Assembly: GCA_038206985.1 (NCBI GenBank)
Contig: JBBRAH010000011.1
Span: 11,717-75,716 of the forward strand
From: CAXMST01 sp038206985
Lineage (GTDB): Bacteria > Actinomycetota > Thermoleophilia > Solirubrobacterales > 70-9
Direction: 5' to 3'
Length of the DNA stretch: 64,000 bases
Shown here: positions 44,962 to 53,552 of the stretch, in pieces
How positions within the stretch are numbered: position 1 is the stretch's first letter
How the letters are laid out: the number at the start of each line of letters is the position of its first letter
The notes under the pieces: generated by a model
Told to the model about the DNA's origin: nothing
Database searches by the model: none
What the model saw: only the letters and a program-made list of their open reading frames with translations
Made by a program: the position numbers and the translations under genes

Positions 44962-46956
44962 ATGACACCACGCCAACGACGCGAAAAACGCGTGGCACGC
45001 CGGTCGCGGAGCAAGAAGGCCCCGATGTTGCTGGGCGCCGGAGTACTGGTCATGGCAGTCGCCGTCGCCGTTCTCAGCGCCGGTATCTGGGCACTGCACG
45101 TGGCCGATGATGCCCCCGCACTCGATGAGCTGAAGCCGATCAGGCAGGGCCAGAACTCGGTCGTGTTCGCAGCTGACGGCACCCGCCTGGGCGTGATCGG
45201 CTCCGATACCGCCCGCAAGGTCACGCCCCTGCGCCGGATTCCGAAAGTGCTCAGAAACGCGACCGTTGCGATCGAGGACGCGAGCTTCTACGAGCACGGC
45301 GGTGTCGATTTCAGCGCGATCGCCCGCGCCGCCGCGGAGAACGTCGAGCAGGGACAGGTGGTGCAGGGCGGCTCCACGATCACCCAGCAACTGATCAAGA
45401 ACATCTACACCGGTCGCCTCGACAACCGCGACCTGCGCGCCAAGATCCAGGAGGCCAAGCTGGCCGAGGATCTCGAGCAGCGCTTCAGCAAGGACGAGAT
45501 CCTCGAGCGCTACCTCAACTCCGCCTCCTACGGGACCAACGGCGGTCGCGACTCGATCGGCGTCGGCGCGTCGGCGCGGACCTACTTCGACAAGCCGGTC
45601 GATGAGTTGCGGCTGAAGGAGGCCGCCCTGCTCGCCGGCCTCCCGCAGGCACCATCCCTGCACAACCCGCTGATCAACCCGCGGCCGGCGAAGCGCCGCC
45701 GCGACGACGTCCTGCGCGCGATGGCCAACCAGGGCTACGTGAGTGAGGCGCGGGCCGAGCGCCTGATCGGTAGCGGGCTGGGCGTGCACCCGACCAGCCG
45801 CTACGACGAGGTCCGGGAGCAGTACTTCTTCGACTACGTCTTCCAGCAGGTCGTCGACGCCTATGGGATCGACAAGGTTCGCAAGGGCGGACTCAAGGTC
45901 TATACGACGATCGATCTCGACAAACAGCAGGAGGCTCGCCGCGCGATCGACGGTCGCCTCTCCGGGGTCGGCCCCTCGGCGGCGCTGGTCACCACCTCCG
46001 CCGCCACGGGCAACGTCCTGGCGATGGTCTCCAGCTCCAACTACGAGGACAGCAAGTTCAACCTCGCCGCCCAGGGACAGCGGCAGCCGGGATCTTCGTT
46101 CAAGACGATGGTCCTGACGGCCGCCCTGCGCCAGGGTGCCGATCCCGAGAAGACCTATTACCGCTCGAGTAGCCCGCTGCAGATCGACGACCCGAGGGTG
46201 GGCAGCTGGGAGGTCAACACCTTCTCGAACACGTCAGGCGGCACGCTCAACCTGCGCCAGGCGACGCTGGCCTCCGACAACGTCGTCTACGCCCAGCTCG
46301 ACCTCGACGTGGGCCCCGATGCCGTCACCGAGACGGCACGCGACATGGGCATCACCAGCAAGCTCAACTCCTATCCCGCGGAGGGGATCGGCGGCCTCGA
46401 GGTCGGTGTCACGCCGCTGGAGATGTCGAACGCTTACGGAACCCTGGCGAGCGGTGGGATCCGCCGCTCGGTGAACGCGATCAAGCGGGTCGAGTTCCCG
46501 GGCGGCCGCGTCGATCGGCCCAAGAGCGGCAAGCGTGAAAAGCGCGTCTTCCCGGACGGTGTCGCGAGTAAGGTCACCGACATTCTCGGCGCCAACGTGC
46601 GCGGCGGCACAGGGACCAACGCCCAGATCGGCTGCCCACAGGCCGGCAAGACCGGGACGACCGACAGCTTCCGGGACGCCTGGTTCGTGGGCTACACGCC
46701 CCGCCTCTCGACCTCGGTCTGGGTCGGCTACCCGGATCAGCAGACGCCGATGCTGACCGAGTACAACGGGGGCTCGGTCGCCGGCGGCAGCTACCCGGCC
46801 CTGATCTGGGGCGACTACATGGGCGCCGCCCGCGACGGCTACTGCGGTGGCTTCCCGTCGCCTACGTCTCCGTTCAAGGCCAAGGCGTTCGACGGGCCCT
46901 ACGAAGCCTCCCAGCGCGCCCGCCGCGGTGGCGGCTCCGGCCGTTCGCCCAACTGA
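44962..46956 (+). CDS. class A penicillin-binding protein (transglycosylase/transpeptidase)
   Basis: A 664-residue bifunctional peptidoglycan synthase. A basic cytoplasmic tail and one transmembrane helix (about 23-45) are followed by a GT51 domain with IEDASFYEHGGVDF (catalytic Glu) and QGGSTITQQLIKN. The transpeptidase domain has the serine motif SSFK near residue 379, SDN in LASDNVVYAQ and KTG in AGKTGTTDSF. The C-terminus is short and basic, without PASTA repeats. It polymerizes lipid II and crosslinks the chains outside the membrane. Confidence 0.95.
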   Translation: MTPRQRREKRVARRSRSKKAPMLLGAGVLVMAVAVAVLSAGIWALHVADDAPALDELKPIRQGQNSVVFAADGTRLGVIGSDTARKVTPLRRIPKVLRNATVAIEDASFYEHGGVDFSAIARAAAENVEQGQVVQGGSTITQQLIKNIYTGRLDNRDLRAKIQEAKLAEDLEQRFSKDEILERYLNSASYGTNGGRDSIGVGASARTYFDKPVDELRLKEAALLAGLPQAPSLHNPLINPRPAKRRRDDVLRAMANQGYVSEARAERLIGSGLGVHPTSRYDEVREQYFFDYVFQQVVDAYGIDKVRKGGLKVYTTIDLDKQQEARRAIDGRLSGVGPSAALVTTSAATGNVLAMVSSSNYEDSKFNLAAQGQRQPGSSFKTMVLTAALRQGADPEKTYYRSSSPLQIDDPRVGSWEVNTFSNTSGGTLNLRQATLASDNVVYAQLDLDVGPDAVTETARDMGITSKLNSYPAEGIGGLEVGVTPLEMSNAYGTLASGGIRRSVNAIKRVEFPGGRVDRPKSGKREKRVFPDGVASKVTDILGANVRGGTGTNAQIGCPQAGKTGTTDSFRDAWFVGYTPRLSTSVWVGYPDQQTPMLTEYNGGSVAGGSYPALIWGDYMGAARDGYCGGFPSPTSPFKAKAFDGPYEASQRARRGGGSGRSPN

Positions 46957-47027
46957 GCCGCGGCCCCGGCGCCGGACAGAGCGCCGATAATCCGCCTTGC
47001 AATGGGGCAGGCACATCGACAACGCAC

Positions 47028-48293
47028 ATGCAGATGAGGCAGCGCGCCGAACGAAGTGCGCTGCTCGCAGGCGGCGCGGCACTGGTGCTGGTTGCTGCGG
47101 CCGCGTTGCTCGCGGCCCCGGGTCCAGGGCTCGTGCCCGGCGCGGGCTCGGCTCCCGGCCCCGTCCCGGGCTGGGTCCTCGGCCCCTACGGCGACGGCCT
47201 CGGGGTCTCCGCGGGGCTCTACCTGGGGGCACTGTACGTCGCGATCGCGGCTTGGGGAGTGTTCGTGCTCGCCTCCCGCTACCTGCGCGAGCGCGTCGTC
47301 TGGGCGCTGATCGGAGCGCTGCTCGTGCTCTTCACCCTCGCGCCACCGCTGCTCTCGCTGGATGTCTTCAGCTACATCTCCTACGCCCGGCTCGGCGTGG
47401 AAGAGGGCCTCAATCCCTACGAGTCGGTGCCGGCGGACATCCCCTTCGACGAGGCCGCCGCACGGGTCGACGACTTCCGCTTCGCGGTCAGCGTCTACGG
47501 CCCGCTGTTCACCCTCGGCTCCTACCCGCTGGGGCTGGCCGGGGTTCCCTTCGCGCTCTGGGCTTTCAAGCTGATCGCCGGCCTCTCCATCGTCGCCGCG
47601 GCCTGGTTGACCTCGCGCATCGCCCGGATCCGCGGCGTCCCGGCCGCGCCTGCCGCGGCCTTCGTCGCGCTCAACCCGCTGGTACTCGTCCACGTCGTCG
47701 GAGGAGCCCACAACGACGGCACGATGGTCGCCCTCGGTCTGGTCGGGGTACTGATGGCGCTCAGCTCCCGCCCGGCTGCGGCGGGCGTCGCCCTGGTCGG
47801 CTCGGCGGCGCTGAAGGCCGCGGGCGCTCTCTACGCGCCATTCGCCCTGGCCGGCTCGCCCGAGCCCCGGCGCCTGCTGGTAGGCCTCGCGGGCACGGCG
47901 CTCGTGCTCGGCTCGTTCACGCTGCTGCTTTTTGGCGGCAGCGCGGCCGAGGCTCTCGGCGTGGCCGGCGACAACCAGGCGACGGTGAGCCGCTGGAGCG
48001 TTCCGGCCACCCTCTCGCGGATCACCGGCGTCGACGTCGATGCGATCAGGTTCGCCGCCGCGCTCGCCTACGCGGCCACGGTGATCGGCCTGCTCGCCTG
48101 GGTCGTACGCGGTGCCGACTGGGTCCGCGCCGCGGGCTGGGCGGCGTTCGGCCTGCTGGTCGCGACCGCGTGGATGGTCCCCTGGTACCTGATCTGGTTG
48201 CTCCCGGTCGCGGCCGTCTCCCGGGATCGCGTGTTGATCGGCGCGACGGTGGCACTCACGGTGTTTCAGGCGATCAACGCGATCCCGCTGTAA
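47028..48293 (+). CDS. polytopic mannosyltransferase-like protein (MptA/MptB type GT-C)
   Basis: A 421-residue protein with about eleven transmembrane helices. The first large loop reads LLSLDVFSYISYARLGVEEG then LNPYESVPADIPF and VYGPLFTLGSYP, and later GGAHNDGTMVALGLVGVLMA. The DVFSY, NPY, YGP and HND phrases recur in MptB-like polyprenyl-phosphomannose-dependent alpha-1,6-mannosyltransferases of actinobacteria. The role would be extension of a lipid-linked mannan outside the membrane; substrate is inferred. GATAAT at 46983-46988 is a likely -10 box, giving a leader of about 33 bases. Confidence 0.75.
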   Translation: MQMRQRAERSALLAGGAALVLVAAAALLAAPGPGLVPGAGSAPGPVPGWVLGPYGDGLGVSAGLYLGALYVAIAAWGVFVLASRYLRERVVWALIGALLVLFTLAPPLLSLDVFSYISYARLGVEEGLNPYESVPADIPFDEAAARVDDFRFAVSVYGPLFTLGSYPLGLAGVPFALWAFKLIAGLSIVAAAWLTSRIARIRGVPAAPAAAFVALNPLVLVHVVGGAHNDGTMVALGLVGVLMALSSRPAAAGVALVGSAALKAAGALYAPFALAGSPEPRRLLVGLAGTALVLGSFTLLLFGGSAAEALGVAGDNQATVSRWSVPATLSRITGVDVDAIRFAAALAYAATVIGLLAWVVRGADWVRAAGWAAFGLLVATAWMVPWYLIWLLPVAAVSRDRVLIGATVALTVFQAINAIPL

Positions 48294-48300
48294 TGGAGCT

Positions 48301-49326
48301 ATGAGCAGCGAACCGAGGATGCGGCTGGGACCGGAGTTCGACCTGATCGCGGCGATCCGCGAGCGGCTCGGGATTACCGGCGCCGACGCTTCCGCGGTGG
48401 AGCACGTGGTCGGGATCGGCGACGACGCAGCCGTCACGGTGCCCGCCGGGGCGACGGCCACCAGCATCGATGCGCTCGTCGAAGGGGTCCACTTCCGCTC
48501 GGCCTGGTGCCCGCCGCGGGCGATCGGCCACAAGGCTCTCGCGACGGCGCTGAGCGATCTGGCCGCGATGGGTGCCGGTCCCGGCGAGGCCTATGTCTGG
48601 CTCGGGCGCCCTGAGTCGCTGGGGTCCGAGGACTGCCTCGAGCTGGCGGCGGGGATCGGGGAGCTGGCGAGCGAGCTGGGCGTCGCGGTCCTCGGCGGGG
48701 ATCTGACCGCGGCACCGGTCATTGCGATCGCCGTGACGGTCGTCGGCCACGCCGCCGGCGCCGGGGAGCTGGTCGGCCGCGCGGGGGCAGGGGAGGGGGA
48801 CGCGGTTTGCGTGACGGGCGAGCTCGGCGGCGCAGCGGCGGGCCTGATGCTGCTCGAGCATCCCGAGCTCGGCGAGGGGCTCGATCCTGCGGCCTGCGAG
48901 GAGCTCCGCGCCCGACAGCTCACGCCGCAGCCACTGCTTGCCGCCGGTTTGGCACTTGCGCGCGCCGGCGCCAGTTCGATGATCGACATCTCCGACGGCC
49001 TCGGCGCCGACGCCGGTCATCTGGCCGCCGCCTCGGGGCTCGGGATCGAGATCAACATGGAGCGGGTGCCGGTCGGCCCGGGAGTCGAAGCGCTCGCCGC
49101 CGCTGCCGGTCACGGTCCCCTGGAGTTCGTCGCCTCCGGGGGCGAGGACTACGAGTTGCTCTGCACGCTGCCTCGGGATCGCCTGGAGGCGGCGCGGGGG
49201 GTGTCAGAGGCCGTGGGTGCGGGGCTGACGGAGATCGGCACGGTCGAGGCCGCGCCTGGTGTTCGGCTCAGACTTCCGGGCGGTCGCGTTCTGCGGTTTC
49301 ACGGGCACGATCATCTTGACCGTTGA
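48301..49326 (+). CDS. thiL: thiamine-monophosphate kinase
   Basis: A 341-residue ATP-dependent kinase making thiamine diphosphate. GIGDDAAVTVPAG (38-50), the Asp-rich SIDALVEGVHF, ALSDLAAMGAGP, and SMIDISDGLGADAGHLA (about 225-241) define ThiL/PurM-fold enzymes; VASGGEDYELL lies near the C-terminus. GGAG lies 2 bases before the ATG, closer than usual, and the gene starts 7 bases after the preceding stop, so it is cotranscribed with the mannosyltransferase gene. Its 3' end overlaps the convergent FlgM-like gene by 59 bases. Confidence 0.94.
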   Translation: MSSEPRMRLGPEFDLIAAIRERLGITGADASAVEHVVGIGDDAAVTVPAGATATSIDALVEGVHFRSAWCPPRAIGHKALATALSDLAAMGAGPGEAYVWLGRPESLGSEDCLELAAGIGELASELGVAVLGGDLTAAPVIAIAVTVVGHAAGAGELVGRAGAGEGDAVCVTGELGGAAAGLMLLEHPELGEGLDPAACEELRARQLTPQPLLAAGLALARAGASSMIDISDGLGADAGHLAAASGLGIEINMERVPVGPGVEALAAAAGHGPLEFVASGGEDYELLCTLPRDRLEAARGVSEAVGAGLTEIGTVEAAPGVRLRLPGGRVLRFHGHDHLDR

Positions 49327-49462
49327 TGTCACGCTCGAGGACGATGGCGCCGATCCTCTGCAGCATTGCCGCTGCTACCCGGCTCGAGTTGACGCGGTAT
49401 TCACCCCGGGCGACCCGCTTTTGGATGTATCCGAATTGTTCTTGATTGGCACGCATGAGCAT
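49268..49462 (-). CDS. small FlgM-like (anti-sigma C-terminal motif) protein
   Basis: A 64-residue protein. The core GYIQKRVARGEYRVNSSRVA then AAMLQRIG resembles the C-terminal sigma-28-binding helices of FlgM ('V..G.Y.V....VA.AML.R'). No flagellar gene or sigma factor is in this window, so a non-flagellar role is possible. Two ATGs (49462 and 49456) are available; AAGG lies just ahead. Its C-terminal 19 codons are antisense to thiL. A perfect 16-base palindrome sits 21 bases upstream. The gene is small, so existence is moderately certain. Confidence 0.5.
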   Translation of the reverse strand: MLMRANQEQFGYIQKRVARGEYRVNSSRVAAAMLQRIGAIVLERDINGQDDRARETAERDRPEV

Positions 49463-49482
49463 CCTTGTTGGCGATCAAGGCC

Positions 49483-49498
49483 ACCTGCCTTGGCAGGT
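49483..49498. promoter_or_regulatory. perfect palindrome upstream of FlgM-like gene
   Basis: ACCTGCCTTGGCAGGT is identical to its reverse complement except at the central TT/AA, that is, perfect 7-bp arms around two bases. It lies between the FlgM-like start and a TAGGAG box (49514-49519, minus strand). As DNA it is a good operator candidate; as RNA the hairpin would precede the start codon. Confidence 0.45.
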
Positions 49499-49569
49499 CA
49501 CAGAAGCCTCATCTCCTAGATCGGCTCGTGCACCCCCACCCTTTAGGGCCGTCCGGGGTGAATCTGCAC

Positions 49570-51348
49570 TCAGCGGCGCGAGATGCCCGACGGGGTGCCG
49601 CCCAGCGAGCCGGGTCCCGCGTGGCCCGACGGGCCCCGCACGCGTTGGTGTGCCGGCTCGGGCATGGCATTCAGCCGCAGGTCCACATTGGCCGCTGCCA
49701 CGCAGCAGAGCAGGCCGCCGAGCAGCACACACCACGACAGCGGGAGCAGCAGCCCGAACTGCCCGCCAACGATGAGCAGCAGCAGGTGCCAGGGGGCCGC
49801 CCAGCCGAGCTCCAGCGCGGAGCCGGCGGTGAGACCCGCGGCCAGGGTCGGGAGCAGAACGAGCACGCAGAGCAACGCGATCAGCGGCTTGCGGGGTGGG
49901 CCGGAGGCGCGGGCGGGCAGCAGCCAGACGTGGGCCGCCGGCGCGAGCAACAACGCGAGGTAGGGATTGGAGATCCAGATCACCGCGATGCTCGCGCAGA
50001 TCAGCAGCCCGGCCATCGCGGCCAGTGTCTGCGGCTCGGTATCGAGCGGGGTGCGGAAGGGACGGATCAGCAGCGCCGCGAGCGCGATCGCCAGGACGAT
50101 CGCCACGATCGCAAGCGGCCCCTCGCCGCCAGGGGGATAGCGCCCCGGGTCGTAGGGGAAGTCGGGGTCCGGCAGCAGGCCGACGAGCCCCAGCAAGTAG
50201 ACGAGCAACAGCGCGGCAAGCGGTAGCAGCGCCCGCTCGAGTGCCCAGGGAACCGCGCGTGCCGCGGCGCGCGGACTGCGTCGTCGGTCGCGCAGGAAGA
50301 CGTCACCGGCGGCCAGCAGCGAGGGCAACAGGAGGGTGAGGGTGAGCAGCGTCAGCGTCCAGGCAGGCAGCAGGTTGTCGCCGATGCGCACGTAGGTCCC
50401 TGGTCCGCCTGCGAGCGCGCCGGCGGGCGTGTCGTCGATCGCGAGGATCAACTCGAGTGCCGTCTCGCCCGAGGCCTGGATCGTGGCGCCGGAGATCGAG
50501 TCCGGTTCGCTGCCCGTCAGATCCGGCGGTCGCTCGCCGCCGCCGGAGACGGTGATCGCGTCGACACCCTCCTCGTCGAGTGCCGCTCCCTCACCGATCC
50601 CGACGGGGAAGGCCAGGCGGCTGAGGTCGCTCCAGCCACCACCCTCGGCGGCCTTCTGTTCGAACTGCACCGTCGCCAGTTGCTCAGCGGTCAGGCGCAG
50701 GCGCGGCAGCGGCGATTCCGGGCGGGCGACCCCCGGATAGACGAACGGAGGCGAGCCATCCTTGAGCCCGGTGTGGGCGAGCACGATCGCCGCCTCGATC
50801 CCGGCCGGCGCCTCGAGCTGATCGACGAGAGCGCGCACTCCGGCGCCGCCGTTCGCCAGGCCCGAGGTGGAGGCGAGCACGATGGTCCGGTTGTGGCGGG
50901 AGCCACCGAGGTCGTCGGCGAGGGCGAGCAGGACCGCGGTGTCGGAGGCGCTGCCGGCTGCGGCCGGACCCTCCGCGCTATCGCGCGGCGCGACGATCAG
51001 CAGTACGTCCTCGAGGTCGCCTGGCAGGGTCAGCAGGACGTTCTTCAAGCTCACATCCGCGCCGTCCCAGCTGGAGTCCACTTTCTGGACGGAGACCTCG
51101 CCGCCGGGAATCCCCTCGAAGCGCTCCTGCACGCGCCCGGCGAGCAGTTCGTCATCGCTCGAGCCCGGCGTGCGGGAGGGGGCGAGCGTCGCGATCGTGC
51201 GCGCCTCGCGTGTCGCGGGACCGCCCTCGAAACTGGTCGTGAGCGGGGCTTCGATCGGCTCCGGTGTCGGCTCGAGCGAGAAGAGCAGCGCTACGAACGC
51301 GGCCAGGGCGGGCAGAAACCCTGCACGGTAGATACGGGGATCGAACAT
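49570..51348 (-). CDS. membrane protein with degenerate M28-peptidase-like extracytoplasmic domain
   Basis: A 592-residue protein: one N-terminal helix (about 7-24), an extracytoplasmic domain (about 50-310), then eight or nine transmembrane helices and a basic tail. The soluble domain reads VLLIVAPRDSAEGPAAAGSA then SDTAVLLALADDLGG and NRTIVLASTSGLANGGAGV, which follows the order of M28 aminopeptidase blocks (HxD; D-N-A-S-G-V-A; EE-GL-GS) but lacks the metal-binding His, Glu and most Asp residues. It should bind rather than cleave. It is divergent from a two-component system and HtrA. ATG at 51348; GTG at 51357 is the alternative. Confidence 0.75.
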   Translation of the reverse strand: MFDPRIYRAGFLPALAAFVALLFSLEPTPEPIEAPLTTSFEGGPATREARTIATLAPSRTPGSSDDELLAGRVQERFEGIPGGEVSVQKVDSSWDGADVSLKNVLLTLPGDLEDVLLIVAPRDSAEGPAAAGSASDTAVLLALADDLGGSRHNRTIVLASTSGLANGGAGVRALVDQLEAPAGIEAAIVLAHTGLKDGSPPFVYPGVARPESPLPRLRLTAEQLATVQFEQKAAEGGGWSDLSRLAFPVGIGEGAALDEEGVDAITVSGGGERPPDLTGSEPDSISGATIQASGETALELILAIDDTPAGALAGGPGTYVRIGDNLLPAWTLTLLTLTLLLPSLLAAGDVFLRDRRRSPRAAARAVPWALERALLPLAALLLVYLLGLVGLLPDPDFPYDPGRYPPGGEGPLAIVAIVLAIALAALLIRPFRTPLDTEPQTLAAMAGLLICASIAVIWISNPYLALLLAPAAHVWLLPARASGPPRKPLIALLCVLVLLPTLAAGLTAGSALELGWAAPWHLLLLIVGGQFGLLLPLSWCVLLGGLLCCVAAANVDLRLNAMPEPAHQRVRGPSGHAGPGSLGGTPSGISRR

Positions 51349-51360
51349 CTCTGCCACTGA

Positions 51361-51369
51361 AACTAACCT
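51361..51369. promoter_or_regulatory. overlapping divergent -10 boxes
   Basis: AACTAACCT contains TAACCT on the plus strand (51364-51369, 6 bases before the ATG at 51376) and TTAGTT on the minus strand (51366-51361, 12 bases before the ATG at 51348). RNA polymerase can occupy only one at a time. Confidence 0.5.
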
Positions 51370-51375
51370 GTCGTC

Positions 51376-52077
51376 ATGGCCGAAGCTGTGGCCAGGATCC
51401 TCCTCGTCGATGACGAGGACTCGATCCAGACGCTCCTCACCTACCCCCTGCGCAAGGAGGGCTACGACGTCGTGTCCGCACGCGACGGTCGCGAGGCCCT
51501 CGATGAGTTCGCTGCGGGACGCTTCGATCTGGTCGTCCTCGATGTGATGATGCCGCGCCTCGACGGCATCGAGGTCTGCCGGCGTCTGCGGGCTCGCAGC
51601 CAGGTGCCGATCATCATGCTCACCGCACGCGACGACGAGGTCGACAAGGTGCTCGGCCTGGAGATCGGCGCCGACGATTACATCACCAAGCCTTTCAGCG
51701 TGCGCGAGTTCCGCAGCCGCGTCAAGGCGGCTCTGCGGCGGACGCAGATGGCGGGCTCGGCCCCGGACGAGGTGATCCGTAGCGGCGATCTCGAGCTCGA
51801 CGGCGGGCGCCGCAACGTCACGGTCCGGGGCAAGCACGCGACCCTCACCTACGTGGAATTCGAGATCCTCGCCGCGCTGGCGCGCAGCCCCGGACGCGTC
51901 TTCAACCGCGAGACGCTGCTCGAGCGGGTCTGGGGCGACAGCGCCTACCGCGACCCGCGCACGATCGACGTTCACATCCGGCACCTGAGGGAGAAAATCG
52001 AGGCCGAGCCGCGACAGCCCGAGTACATTTTCACCGTGCGCGGCGTCGGCTACCGCTTCCGCGAGGACGAGGGCTAA
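51376..52077 (+). CDS. OmpR/PhoB-family response regulator
   Basis: A 233-residue regulator. The receiver domain has the acidic pair Asp12-Asp13, the phosphoacceptor Asp56 in VVLDVMMPRLDG, Thr83 and Lys105. A winged-helix DNA-binding domain follows (about 135-230) with VEFEILAALARSPGRVFNRE, DPRTIDVHIRHLREKIE and FTVRGVGYRF. The cognate kinase starts 44 bases downstream, and HtrA follows, indicating control of an envelope-stress response. Confidence 0.95.
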   Translation: MAEAVARILLVDDEDSIQTLLTYPLRKEGYDVVSARDGREALDEFAAGRFDLVVLDVMMPRLDGIEVCRRLRARSQVPIIMLTARDDEVDKVLGLEIGADDYITKPFSVREFRSRVKAALRRTQMAGSAPDEVIRSGDLELDGGRRNVTVRGKHATLTYVEFEILAALARSPGRVFNRETLLERVWGDSAYRDPRTIDVHIRHLREKIEAEPRQPEYIFTVRGVGYRFREDEG

Positions 52078-52121
52078 CCGGTGCTCCCGCACCCCGCCGG
52101 ATACGCGCCCGTAAGGTTCTG

Positions 52122-53552
52122 ATGCGGCCCGTGAAGGTCGGGTTCCGTAGCAGCGTCCGGACCAGGCTCGTCCTCCTCTTCTTCGCGATCACCGCGGGCG
52201 CGGTCGGCTTCGTCTACCTGTATGTGGTGCCGCAGCTCACCTCCTCGCTCACCGCTCAGCGGCTCGAACGTCTGGAACGCGAGGGCGCGGCAATCTCCGA
52301 CCGACTCGTCCTCGCGGCGCGGAGCGGGATCAGCCAGGAGCGGCTCGAGGGTCTCTTGCGACGCATCTCGGCCTCCGTGGAGGCCCGGGTGACCCTGCTC
52401 GGGGTGCGCTCGTCGGCTCCCCGCTTCGTCGTCGCCGACTCGGGGTCGGACGCGGAGGCTACGCTCGGCGACTATCTCTCCGCCCAGCGCGCCGCCGAGA
52501 GCGGTCAGGTGGGTTCCGGGATCAGCTCCCGCGGTGGCCTCCAGTTCGGCGAGACGGCCGTACCGATCGCGCTCGGCCAAGGGCCGGTCTGGATCGCAGT
52601 GCTCTCCACGCCCCTGGATGAGGTGGAGGACAACGTCGCCCTGATTCGCCGCCAGATCATCATCGCGGGAGCGATCGCCCTGACCGCGGCCCTGATCGCC
52701 GCGTGGCTGGCCGCTGGGGCCCATGCACGCCGCCTGCGACGCCTCGAGGAAGCGGCGGAGCTCGTCGCCGGCGGCAACTTTCGCGTGCCGATCCCGGTCG
52801 GCGCCCCGGACGAGGTCGGCCAGCTGGCCGAGACGTTCGGCAGGATGCAGGCCCGCCTGGCCCGGCTCGACTCGGCCCGCCGCGACTTCATCGCCAACGC
52901 CTCGCACGAGTTGCGCACGCCGATCGCTTCTCTCGGCGGCTTTGTCGAGCTGCTCGGGGAGGAGGAGGAGCCGGACCCCGAGGCCCGCCGTGAGTTCGTC
53001 ACGGTGATGAAGGGCCAGATCGAGCGCCTCACGAAGCTCTCGACCGATCTTCTGGACCTGTCCAAGCTAGATGCCGACGCACTCGAGCTGAGCAGCGATC
53101 CCGTGGACCTGGTGGCCGTTGCGACCGAGGTCGCAAACGAGTTCATGGCCCTGGCGGAGCGCGCGGGCTCGCGCGTTGTACTGGTTGGAACCGAGGGCCG
53201 AAAACCGCTTGCTAGAGCCGATCTGGGAAGAACAATGCAGATTCTGCGTATCCTCATCGACAACGCGATAAAGCACACTCCCGGAGGCACCCGCATCACC
53301 ATCCAGACCACAGCGAATCCTGAGACCACGTCCGTATCCGTGATCGACGATGGGCCGGGGATCGACGCGGGCAATCAGGACCGCATCTTCGAGCGCTTCC
53401 AGACTGCCGATTCCGCCGGCGGGTCCGGCCTCGGACTGGCGATCGCCCGCGAGCTGGCGCGACTGATGGGCGGCGAGCTCTCACTAGTGGGTCGCCGCGG
53501 GTACACGAGCTTCACTCTCACGCTTCCCTCCGCCGGCGAGGTCGCGGCCTGA
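52122..53552 (+). CDS. membrane sensor histidine kinase
   Basis: A 476-residue kinase. Two helices (about 14-38 and 181-205) flank a 140-residue sensor domain, followed by HAMP and HisKA with the phosphoaccepting His near residue 261 in IANASHELRTP. The HATPase_c domain has ILIDNAIKHTPGG (N box), IDDGPGID (G1) and GSGLGLAIAREL (G2). The sensor domain has no family I recognise. A TAAGGT box ends only 4 bases before the ATG, so a start at GTG 52131 is possible. The stop overlaps the htrA start (TGATG). Confidence 0.94.
   Translation: MRPVKVGFRSSVRTRLVLLFFAITAGAVGFVYLYVVPQLTSSLTAQRLERLEREGAAISDRLVLAARSGISQERLEGLLRRISASVEARVTLLGVRSSAPRFVVADSGSDAEATLGDYLSAQRAAESGQVGSGISSRGGLQFGETAVPIALGQGPVWIAVLSTPLDEVEDNVALIRRQIIIAGAIALTAALIAAWLAAGAHARRLRRLEEAAELVAGGNFRVPIPVGAPDEVGQLAETFGRMQARLARLDSARRDFIANASHELRTPIASLGGFVELLGEEEEPDPEARREFVTVMKGQIERLTKLSTDLLDLSKLDADALELSSDPVDLVAVATEVANEFMALAERAGSRVVLVGTEGRKPLARADLGRTMQILRILIDNAIKHTPGGTRITIQTTANPETTSVSVIDDGPGIDAGNQDRIFERFQTADSAGGSGLGLAIARELARLMGGELSLVGRRGYTSFTLTLPSAGEVAA

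Noticed and set aside
49570..49735. Possible extra small genes opposite the C-terminal tail of the M28-like protein
   Set aside because: Only low-complexity frames; the membrane-protein frame is continuous across the region.
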